Below are positions 46,753 to 56,650 of a stretch of DNA of 64,000 bases, one piece after another. Numbering within the stretch: position 1 is the first letter of the stretch; each line of letters begins with the position of its first letter. The DNA comes from Vitis vinifera (lineage: Eukaryota; Streptophyta; Magnoliopsida; Vitales; Vitaceae). The notes below the pieces were generated by a model that was given only the letters and a program-made list of their open reading frames with translations, was not told the origin of the DNA and did no database searches. A program made the translations under genes and the position numbers. The DNA is taken from contig NC_081812.1 of assembly GCF_030704535.1 (NCBI RefSeq), forward strand, positions 21,055,501-21,119,500, given 5' to 3'.

Positions 46753-48550
46753 AAAAGGAAGCAATAATAACATAACAAATTAATCAATGAATTCTTGAAC
46801 AAAACACAAGCTGCCTAAAATACAAATGGCACATGACCAAGTCAATATACAATTCCCAGGCAAGATACCACTTTTTACATATAAACCACAGTGCAAACCC
46901 CACATACATTTTTACTTATTTATTTACCAAAACCTCATAGACAAAATCTTCACAAACCAAACCTTGGTAATCCAAAGGAAAGTGAGAGAAAAAAATAAGC
47001 TCTTCATAGACAAGTATTTATTTATTTATTTCCAAAAACCTCATAGTTAAGGTTTTCACATATCAAACCTTGGTAACCCAAAGAATAGTAAAAGCTCTTC
47101 AATTTGTGAGCTAGACAACTATATTAGCCATGTTTTTATTTACAAATTAACAAAATAAATTAAAAAAACTGACCTGTTTTAATGTCCTCACTCTGACCCT
47201 TTCTTATGAAACCAGAAATCAAAAAAATTGAGTTGAGGCAAATTGATGTCCATGTCATAAAGAAGAGTGCTCAGAGACATAAATGTAACAGCCCCAAAAA
47301 CATGATATTCAATAGAAAATAAATAAATAAGAATTTGTTACCACATAACTCCACTTATTCTTATTTCAAATCAGTATCTATAATGTCATTTTGTTCAAAT
47401 ACAAGCTATTGTAAATGAACACTTCTCAAATCAATCTTTCAAATAAAAAAAATTAAGTTCAAATACAAAAAAACTTAAATTCCATTTTGTTCTTCAAAGG
47501 GAAGAGATGATTTAAAAAATCAGTATCTATAATGTCATTCTTCTATGAAAGAAATAATTCTAAGAATCAAATGTCCCTTGATTAGGCTTTACGATATCCG
47601 AAAAAAAGCATTCAAATACAGTTCCATTTTGTTCTTTAAAGGGAAGAGATGATTTAAAAAATCAGTATCTCTATGCCATTCTTTTATGAATGAAAGAATT
47701 CTAAAAATCAAATGTCCCTTGATTAGGCTTTATGATATCTGACAAAAAGCACTGATACAAGGGACAAAATGCTCCATATTGAGGAAAAAGAAGAAAAAAA
47801 AGGTAACAACGAAACTCATCATTATATGTAACTCTTAATCTTATCAAATTCTGCATAATACGTCATATCACTTCTTGCAAAAACAACATCAATTGGAAGC
47901 CCAAAAAAACAACTCCTGTTAGCACTCCAAATAAACTTATCCCACCATGCTAATCAAACTCGGATCATTGAGAGTAATAGACCAAGCTGCAGATGTTAAT
48001 ACCCAAATCGCTAATAAAGGGTTCATTATGAAATACAGGGTTTGCATAGGACTTTGTTGGGATGGATGATCATCAGTTCCCTGATATTTCTCAACAATTG
48101 TTGTTAACCTCCTCCCGACTTTCTATAAAAGGAGGGTTCTACTGTGTCAAATGTGCCTGAAAAACAATGTAGCCAATCTATGACACCAATTTATTTAGAC
48201 GAAACTGTAAAAGTACACACAAATAAAACTCAGGCATTGCCCAAATATCCCAAAAAATTTTAACAAATCACAAACACATAACCAAAAATATAAATTTCTG
48301 TACAAATTACCAACAAATCAAAGAACATTTGTCACTAACAACGAGTTCAAACAGATTGTAATCAGATAGCTGCCAATGAAGACAAAACCAAATATCAGAA
48401 ATAAAACTCAGACATTGCCCAAATATCTCACAAAAAGTTAACAAATCACAAACACATAACTTGAAATTTTTAATTTTTTTACAAATTACAGACAAATCAA
48501 AGAACATATGTCACCGACTCACCAACCATCATGAACCCTTTCCTTGCGTC
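46753..48550. other. Gene-poor region with tandem duplications
   Basis: About 47481-47760 holds two copies of about 141 bp (GGGAAGAGATGATTTAAAAA...). About 48210-48300 and 48395-48490 are another pair (ACTCAGACATTGCCCAAATA...). No gene recognised. Confidence 0.5.
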
Positions 48551-49289
48551 AAGCCCGATCCATTCCTGAAAAATCCTAACGCATGCCCAAAAAATTCCTA
48601 TAGAAAATCCTATCGTCCTCACCCAACGTCGAGAAACCCTAACAGAAAAATTCTAACGTCTTCGTCTATCATCTTTATTTTAATATGGAATAAGATCGTC
48701 GTACAAAACCCTAAAAACCGCCTTCACCCATCATCCTCAAACACAAAAAAACCTAATGCCTGTACTCTTCATTCAACACCCATCAAAAAGGAAAACCCCA
48801 ACACCCCACTCCATCATCTTTCATCCTCCAAAATCCCAACCCATTACCCTAAACTCTGAATTTATACTCTGTTCTACGCGGAACGGACGCGTATAGCCCG
48901 CATGCAAAACATGAAAAAAAACTCACTCTTTAGTTTTTAGAGTCGATCGTTGGGCTTTACAATTTCAGCCCAATCGGAGCCCAAAGTCCCCGTAGTAGCG
49001 AGCCAGATAATCAGGCCAGGACCACCACGCGCCCCACGCCACCCTGTGTGTGAGGAAAAAATATTCTTGGAAAATTGATGATGACGTGTATGCGAAGATT
49101 CCAAGAAGCTTCCATGTTTCTTGGAAAATATTCTCTGCTTCCCGATTTTATTCCTCGTCATCAAAGATTCTTCGCATACAGATTCTTGCAATTTTCATGT
49201 TTTAGAAGATCCTGCCTTTCAGCTTTTTTCTGAGCCCTTCCAAGAAACGACTTCTTTGACCCTAGGATTGCACCAGTGAGGGCCTCCAC

Positions 49290-49461
49290 AGCTCAAAGTA
49301 CACAAAACCAAACCCTCTGGATTTCCCATTGCCATCCTTGATGATAACATCAGTGCCAACTTTTCCAAACTCAGAGAACTTACCTCGAATTGTATCCTCT
49401 GTCAAATCTTCACCCAGATTATTCACTTACACATTTGGACACGTATAATTTTTTCCCTTCA
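49290..49461 (-). pseudogene. Poly(A)-binding protein fragment (RRM)
   Basis: The - strand reads EGKKLYVSKC, a stop, then NNLGEDLTEDTIRGKFSEFG, VGTDVIIKDG and KSRGFGFVYFE. This is the RRM2-RRM3 linker and start of an RRM, with the RNP1 octamer KSRGFGFV, as in plant poly(A)-binding proteins. It is short, interrupted and lacks the rest of the protein. Confidence 0.75.
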
Positions 49462-49509
49462 AGACATTTTCTGCAAGTTTGGCAATATACTCTCTTGCAA
49501 GGTGGTGGA

Positions 49510-49610
49510 AGAAAGCTGCTGCTATTAATGCTTGATAAGTTGCTTGACGGGAAAAAATTATATGTGTCTAAATTTGTCAAGGAAGGTGAGAGGAAAGACG
49601 TTTCTGCGGA
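49510..49610 (+). pseudogene. Second poly(A)-binding protein fragment, opposite strand
   Basis: The + strand reads KAAAINA, a stop, then KLLDGKKLYVSKFVKEGERK, the end of an RRM plus the following linker of a PABP. It partly duplicates, in inverted orientation, the linker part of the fragment at 49290-49461. Confidence 0.65.
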
Positions 49611-49935
49611 AACAAGGTCATGATACAAGAAATTTTTCAAGAAAAGTGAGAGGATGATAGGTTGAGAGTTTAGGATGATAGGTTCTTTTAAAGATTTTAA
49701 AGGATGAAAGATGGTGGAGTTTGTCAAGAAAAGTGAGAGGATGATAGGTTCTTTTAAGGAATTTAAAGGATGAAAGATGATGGACTGGGGAATTGGAGTT
49801 TTCCTTTTTGATGGGTGTTGAATGAGGAGTATAGGCGTTAGGTTTTTCGTCTTTGAGGATGATGGTTGAAGGCAGACCATGGGTGAGGACGATAGGATTT
49901 TCTATAGGATTTTTCAGGAATGGATCGGACTTGAC

Positions 49936-50661
49936 GTAAAAGCTTTTGTAGCTTCACTTCTTAGTAATACAATAAGTTCCGGAAGGGGGAACACCGGAGG
50001 TGGATTGCAAAGGGGTTTTAATTATCTGCAACTTGATATCGAGCATAATCCTGATTTAATATTTTTATAATATCTATATTATTTTATTATCAATATTTTT
50101 TAAAATTTTAAATGAAAATATCAAATTATAATTATATTATATACTTTTTTTTAAGTATATATAAGTTTTTTTATTGTTATATTGAAATTTTGTATTATTT
50201 ATTATTTAAATTTTAGTATAAATATATATATATATATATATAAAATGTAAATAAATTTTGAATCTTACTACCCAAAGAAATGTAGTCCAACCAATCAACT
50301 TGAGTTGAACCCGAATTTAAAAAAATAAGGTTAAATTGAACTTAAATTAAGTAACTCAAATTAGAGAAATTGGGTTGAATTTGAGTTAACTATTTTTTGT
50401 TTGAATTAGACAAACTTGGGTTAGTTATCAACTTAACCAATCTACCTAAATCGAATAAAAGAATCACATAAAGAAATAACTTCTATCAAAAACACTTTTA
50501 ACAAACAAGATTTTAACAATGTTACCATAAACAATTTCTTTACATATTAAATTATTTTTAAAATTAAATTTAAAATGAAAATATTATATTTTTATTTTTA
50601 TTTAAAAATAATTTTATTAAATAAACTTTAAAATTAATATATATATATATCTTAATATTTA
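49936..50661. other. AT-rich intergenic DNA
   Basis: (TA)n at about 50220-50242, followed by repeat words like those at 24.9-25.4 kb (TTGAGTTGAACCC, AAATTGGGTTGAA). No gene. Confidence 0.4.
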
Positions 50662-50930
50662 GAGGGTGTTTGTTTTTTTGGCATTTTGTTTAAAGCAATT
50701 TGTTTTCAGAATTTAGATTGTTTGTTTTTCTACTTTTTCAAGACTTATTATAAATTTTTTACTAAATAGAAAAAGTCAAAATATTCTAAATAGAAAAAAT
50801 AATATATTGGTTTTTCTTTACTTTTTAATACTTGATAAAAATAAAATACTATAAAAACAAACAACCTAATATTTAACACTATTAAACATTGAAGTTCTAT
50901 TTAGAATTAAGTAAAAAAACAAACACCACC
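50662..50930. mobile_element. Tourist-like (PIF/Harbinger) MITE
   Basis: 269 bp with terminal inverted repeats GAGGGTGTTTGTTTTTTT and, at the other end, the reverse complement of GGTGGTGTTTGTTTTTTT. TTA is present on both sides (50659-50661 and 50931-50933). AT-rich and non-coding. A 3-bp TTA target duplication and a G-rich end followed by GTTTG are typical of Tourist-like MITEs. Confidence 0.65.
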
Positions 50931-53077
50931 TTAATCATTTTATTACCAATTGCAAACCAAAATAAAAAATAAAAAATTAATTTTCTTATTTTTAAAATTA
51001 ATATAAATTAATTTTTGATATAAAATTCAAGATTAAGATAAACAATTTTTATCTTTATTGAATTTAAGATAAAATAATATTTGTTTTCATACTCAAAATT
51101 TTTATTTCTTAATTATAAATAGTAAAAGATAATATAATTTGAAAAATAAAATAACTATAACAAATTTCAAAATCGTAAATCTGAAAAGTGGTTACATATC
51201 ATCATTTTCCAAAAAAGGTAAATATTTAAACCAACATTGCAAAAGATTTCTTATTCTTTTTTAATGACATCATGATTTATTGCATATTCGCTATTAAGAA
51301 AATATGTCATATCAATTATTTCTCAAAAAAATTATATAATTTTTATAAATTATAAATTTATATAAATTAAGCAATAAAAGAAATTAAATGTTGGTATAAC
51401 AATAGATTTTTTTTTCATAATAATTTGAACGAAATTAATCTAAAATTTTATCTTAAAAATCAATAAAAAAATTTTAATTTTATTTATTTTTTAAATCTTT
51501 AGAAATCAGCCACAATAGATAAAGAATACAAATTTTAATTCAAAGGATAATTTTTTTCTTTCATTTTAAAATAATAATCTATTTTTATATTTATTGAATC
51601 TTTTATATTTTGAAAAAAAAAAAATTAACGCTTTGTTTTTATTTATATTGATTAACATAAAGATAAATCTAACTTTGTCAAATCAATTAAAATAGTTTAT
51701 TTTTTATTTATCCAATTTTTTTAATTTTAGTAAAAGATAATGAATGCCTTTTGACGGTGATTTTAGTCAAATTGTTTTATCTAAAAGTTTTTAAAAAAAA
51801 TCACAGATCAATTTTTTCTCCGGATAATATTAAAAAGTGATTTTCAACCCCATAAGTTATTTTTCATATTTTTGAAGGTGCTTCCTAAATTTTGTCTTAA
51901 CATTTAATTTTTTAAATTCAATATTATAAATAATTTTTCAAATTTTTAAAAGTGTATCTGTGGACCTTGTATTTTTGCTTATGTGTTTACACTCGATGGA
52001 GAGCTCGCTTTTTATTTGAAAAATATTTAACTTTTTAGAAAATAATTTAGAATCGTTACTTATTTTTGTTTTATTTTTAAGGGTAAACAAAATAAGAAAG
52101 AAAACCCTAAGTGTGACTCCTTATTTTAAAAAAAATGATATTTGAAAACCCAAATACGAGTTTGAGGGTCAAGTTACATATTGGGAAGATACAGTAAAGA
52201 CTGTAACACTCCACTAAGTCCCTAAAAATGGGTCTCTATTAATGAGATGAAGTAATCATGAAAATTAATAAGGAGATCAATGGATATCAATATGATTACA
52301 CATTGAAAGCCAAAATATACATGAAGGATGTTCAAAGTGAGAGATGATGCGTACCTTGGCAACAAATGACAATGCGCTATCAGAAAATGGGGTTATTGCA
52401 CAAGTATGAGCATAAAATATGTTATATAGGCCACTAAATAGAGTGAGAAATCATCTGATATCACAATTCAATCAAATTTATTTTTAGAGAAAACATTCAC
52501 TAATGTTAGGCTCCCACTAAAACCCAATTTATTTTTACATGAATTAATTTTATAAATTTCATCATTTGGAATTACAAAATTAAATTAATGCTTATGTTAA
52601 AACATTTTAAAAATCATAGAATTTATGAAATTTGCTTGCCAGAAGAGAAAATGGCAGCAAATTTGATTGAAAATAAGATTTTTGGTAACCTAAAACTCTA
52701 AGGAATGAAAAATTGAAGAAATGAGTTATTTGCAAAACCAGAATTAGAAAAATATTCACAAAATGGGGGTGGAGAAAATTATTTTCAAAATCAGAGATGA
52801 TGAAAAGGCAAACGACACATGGCTCAAAAGTTGCATGCCAAAGGTGGCCATGCAAACTGGAGACATGCAGAGGTGGGCCCAAGGTAGAATGATTGGTTTG
52901 AGATCACTGAAGGATTGAATAGGGGAAGCAGACCCAGAAACAACATGCTCAACACTCGTTCCAATCCGCTGTTGAATTGTTGAGGCCAATCCTGATGCTT
53001 GCACCTTGTCTTTGTCTTTGCTATCCATTCAAGTGAGAGAGCTTTTGGATGGCATCTTTATGGATGTTCTGCAAATG
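50931..53077. other. AT-rich intergenic DNA
   Basis: Very AT-rich to about 52100. About 52750-53028 has a 90-codon frame on the - strand (starting MDSKDKDKVQASGLASTIQQ) just outside the duplication edge; it is not recognised and could be a fragment of a gene exon. Nothing else is seen. Confidence 0.4.
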
Positions 53078-54194
53078 AAGTCAGATATATGCAAAAACTG
53101 AATTGAGGAAATTTCTAAAACAACTTCACATCAATATGGATAGGAATCAGCCAATCAGGGAAGAGATTGGCATATAAGGATATATGATAAAAGCACTATA
53201 CTATTTTATTAAACATGCTAGCCTTTCTAAGGCGCTTTTACAGTAAGCATATAAAGCTCTGCATGACACTTTTTGATGCGGCATGCGGCATGCGGCACGC
53301 GGCAGCTCAGCACTCATGAGCCCTTATTTAGGATAATATATAGTTAACCATGCCCTTTGCTGCACTCAATTTCGAGTATGGTATACAGGCTGTTTATTTG
53401 GATAAAAGAGGCCCCAATGTTTCTCAAACGCCGGTTCTTTCTTATTCTCATTAAACATGGAAAATAGGTAAGTTTGTATAGGTTTTCCAGGCCTCTTGGG
53501 AGTTCCTCCCTTCACGTGCCGAAGCAAATTTGTGTTGTAAGTCCTAGCATTCTCGACTGTCGAAGCCAACCCACCAGCCGATGGCCAACCAGTCTCAGCC
53601 ACAACAATCTCCAAAGAACCCCCACCAGCCTTCTCCAGAGCTGAGTAAGCAGCATCCAGTACTGCATCGAACATGTTTTGGTACCCAAACTGCCCATCAT
53701 GCACCACTACTCCGGGAGATGTGAAGAGAGCATATTCCAGACTCATGAGATGAGGGCTGCCAATGTAACTGAAATAGGTATACATGTTCAGGAAAAATGG
53801 GGCATGGGTGTCCACTAGGAATCGGATGATTGGATTAATGAATGATTCCATATGGGGTTTGAAGGAACCTTTGGATGGAGGGTAGGATTCTCCAAGGATC
53901 TCGGTGCTGAAGGGGGTTGAGACCTTGATTTGGTTGCCAAGTCCAGCCTCTGAAATTGCCCGATGAATGTTTTTCATGGCCCCCAGGAGATGATTTGCTT
54001 CCCATGCGGGAGGATGTATTTCATTGCCAACAGCTATGTATCGAAAATTGACATTGGCATAGTTTCTAATGTTGTTGTGGACCCAAGAATATGCGTTGGC
54101 CATGTTGGTAGCAATGTGGCAAAGATCTTCGTTTGCTACACCAACCATGACCTCGATATTAGAGCCTCTGAGGGCTTGGAGGACATGTGGGAGG
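53078..54194. repeat. Second copy of the 37.3-39.2 kb block, left part
   Basis: Near-identical to 37280-38396, with the same offset of 15798 throughout and only a few base changes. Ends at GGAGG, the target sequence beside the LTR at 54195. Confidence 0.9.
53366..54194 (-). pseudogene. GH17 glucanase copy 8, split by an LTR
   Basis: Copy of gene 7 exon 2, intact from [12 protein letters not shown] to VYHTRN and including AVGNEI and [11 protein letters not shown]. The LTR enters just before this, so the first about 39 codons of the exon, with the splice acceptor, are cut away. They are found inverted at about 55668-55784 between the two LTRs. The open frame continues into LTR sequence by chance. 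No functional enzyme is expected. Confidence 0.9.
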
Positions 54195-55004
54195 TGTAGG
54201 GACCCCTCTCCTTGGGAAACACGTGGCACGCGGCTCATGGTGACGCGTGGCACGTACTGTCAGCCGGACCATCATCATCCGGATTCCCCTACAGATACGT
54301 ATGGTGCGACTATCCTATCCGGAACCCCCCAAGGAAAGACAAACAACGTTTCAGCTTCTCCTATCCAAGGAAGAGCAAACGACGCTGGCAGAACGTAGAC
54401 ACCCGGGTAGTCTCCACAAACACATCCGGATATTCAGCATGATCCATCCGGATATAAATCGTCTGGATGGTCAATTAAAGTAAAGCGAGTCTTACACGCA
54501 ATCACAACAAGCAGCCATGGCCCACATCCCATCACCTGCAGAATGAGAAGACAAGAGGAAGTGACAGCAAGTCACTTCCCACGATCATTCTGCATAATCG
54601 CTTCCCACGATCTCTGACAGCCGCATCACCTACCATGGTCTCTGACAGCCATTCGTAGGATGATAGTGCTCCTACTAACACCTATTGTCATCATCACAAC
54701 AGAAAATATCTCCCCACCATTAATGAGAGGAACAGTACCCCTGAAGCTGTATATATATGACTTCACACGAAGAAGAAAGGAGGATCTCCTGGTAACCTCT
54801 TGACACCTAGTAAAAGGCCAACTGCCTCATATATCTTATTCTCTTACCATGGCTAACAACATCATCGGAGGGTGCATCCGGACACCCTGTCCGGATGCCT
54901 TTTTGCAGGTACAACCACTGAATCAAGAACCCCTTGTGTGTTGAGAATCGCGTGTCCATCCATCTAGCAGCAACGTGGCCCACCTAATACGCGAGGTGAC
55001 AACA
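54195..55004 (+). mobile_element. LTR copy 1 (810 bp) of a Gypsy element
   Basis: Starts TGTAGGGACC and ends GTGACAACA (TG..CA). Almost identical to the LTR at 55785-56594, with only a few differences seen in 810 bp, hence very young. The left flank is GGAGG. The right side joins directly to inverted host DNA, with no PBS or internal region. Confidence 0.9.
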
Positions 55005-55784
55005 GAGGTTGCTCTGAATATCTTGATTGCTTGTTCTTGAAGCTTTAATTTGCTTCAAAATCCAATGCTTCTGCTCAGGCATGGGATTCCAGGACTCACA
55101 AATATCATTCTGATCACGAGCAGCATGGGTTAAATCTGGGGATTATGCGGCGGCTGCTGTTTGGGAATTCTACACACATGATACATGTCGATTGCAATGA
55201 GGGTTCCTGCGTCGGAATTAAGCTGGGTCCTGGAATGGGAAGCTATAAAAGGAGAGAAGGGACGAAAAGAAATAGGTAAGAGGAGTGGTTCGGCAGCTGG
55301 GAGGGTGTATTGTGGGAGAACAGAGAAGCTTTTGGCTTCTGAAGGCTCAAGGGGAAAACTAAAAGAAGTCACTGCCGTGGAAATGATAAATTTTGGTACA
55401 ACCTGATCATTCCATCTTTTAATTTTCTGCTGCAACTGCTTCTGTGTCTTACTTACCATTTGTGGCGGACTGCTTTATCCAAAAAGTTTGACTTTTATTT
55501 GAAATATTCACTTTGCCGGGACCCATTGTATGTCGTATGCGCTTTGCTTCTATTATTTAACGTGGGCAGCATATTTTTTAGTTAGTTAATTAGACATTAA
55601 AATTGTCGCAATCTTCATTTAAAACTGTATCAATCTTTTTAGCAGAGACTGATCATTTTCAAAGCAGGTGCCCACGTTGGAGTTTGCTACGGATTACTGG
55701 GGGACAACTTACCACCACCCCACGAAGTTATACATCTCTACAAACACAACAACATCCCAAGAATGCGGATTTACTCTCCCCTCC
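55005..55784. repeat. Inverted host segment between two LTRs
   Basis: Reverse complement of 38392-39171, including the 5' end of glucanase exon 2, the acceptor CAG and the TATA-like box. Its right edge CCTCC is the complement of GGAGG and overlaps by five bases the sequence left of LTR 1, the signature of a 5-bp target duplication. Confidence 0.92.
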
Positions 55785-56594
55785 TGTAGGGACCCCTCTC
55801 CTTGGGAAACACGTGGCACGCGGCTCATGGTGACGCGTGGCACGTACTGTCAGCCGGACCATCATCATCCGGATTCCCCTACAGATACGTATGGTGCGAC
55901 TATCCTATCCGGAACCCCCCAAGGAAAGACAAACAACGTTTCAGCTTCTCCTATCCAAGGAAGAGCAAACGACGCTGGCAGAACGTAGACACCCGGGTAG
56001 TCTCCACAAACACATCCGGATATTCAGCATGATCCATCCGGATATAAATCGTCTGGATGGTCAATTAAAGTAAAGCGAGTCTTACACGCAATCACAACAA
56101 GCAGCCATGGCCCACATCCCATCACCTGCAGAATGAGAAGACAAGAGGAAGTGACAGCAAGTCACTTCCCACGATCATTCTGCATAATCGCTTCCCACGA
56201 TCTCTGACAGCCGCATCACCTACCATGGTCTCTGACAGCCATTCGTAGGATGATAGTGCTCCTACTAACACCTATTGTCATCATCACAACAGAAAATATC
56301 TCCCCACCATTAATGAGAGGAACAGTACCCCTGAAGCTGTATATATATGACTTCACACGAAGAAGAAAGGAGGATCTCCTGGTAACCTCTTGACACCTAG
56401 TAAAAAGCCAACTGCCTCATATATCTTATTCTCTTACCATGGCTAACAACATCATCGGAGGGTGCATCCGGACACCCTGTCCGGATGCCTTTTTGCAGGT
56501 ACAACCACTGAATCAAGAACCCCTTGTGTGTTGAGAATCGCGTGTCCATCCATCTAGCAGCAACGTGGCCCACCTAATATGCGAGGTGACAACA
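55785..56594 (+). mobile_element. LTR copy 2 (810 bp), 5' LTR of the Gypsy element
   Basis: Same length and ends as the LTR at 54195. It is followed directly by a primer-binding-site-like TTGGCGCCGTCTGTGGG and the coding part of the element, so it acts as the 5' LTR. The 3' LTR lies beyond the window. Confidence 0.92.
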
Positions 56595-56612
56595 TTGGCG
56601 CCGTCTGTGGGA
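56595..56612 (+). other. Primer binding site of the Gypsy element
   Basis: TGGCGCCGTCTGTGGG begins one base after the LTR. TGGCGCC matches the complement of a tRNA 3' end (tRNA-Asp-like in several plant Gypsy elements); the match further in is not certain. Confidence 0.55.
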
Positions 56613-56650
56613 AGCTTTTACTTTTTATTTTGATTCAGTCACTAGCAAAG

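Larger units (their letters stand above)
48551..49935. mobile_element. Inverted-repeat element carrying poly(A)-binding-protein fragments
   Basis: The left arm (about 48551-48832) and right arm (about 49755-49935) are reverse complements over long stretches; both carry, for example, GATCCATTCCTGAAAAATCC and AACACCCATCAAAAAGGAAAA in opposite strands. The left arm has about 120 bp more. Between the arms are smaller hairpins (about 49056-49170 and 49436-49580) and two PABP-like fragments. Terminal sequences and target duplication could not be fixed, so class (foldback, Pack-type MULE or simple rearrangement) is open. Confidence 0.55.

Noticed and set aside
53366-54253. Apparent 295-codon glucanase with a new N-terminus
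   Set aside because: The first residues are read from LTR sequence; the frame is a chance fusion with the split gene copy, and no signal peptide exists.
54212-54483. Open frames inside the LTRs (and their repeats at 55802-56073)
   Set aside because: Non-coding LTR sequence; three overlapping frames of similar size without known domains.
55005-55784. Reading the LTR-flanked segment as the retrotransposon's internal region
   Set aside because: It has no PBS or coding sequence and is the reverse complement of host DNA at 38392-39171.
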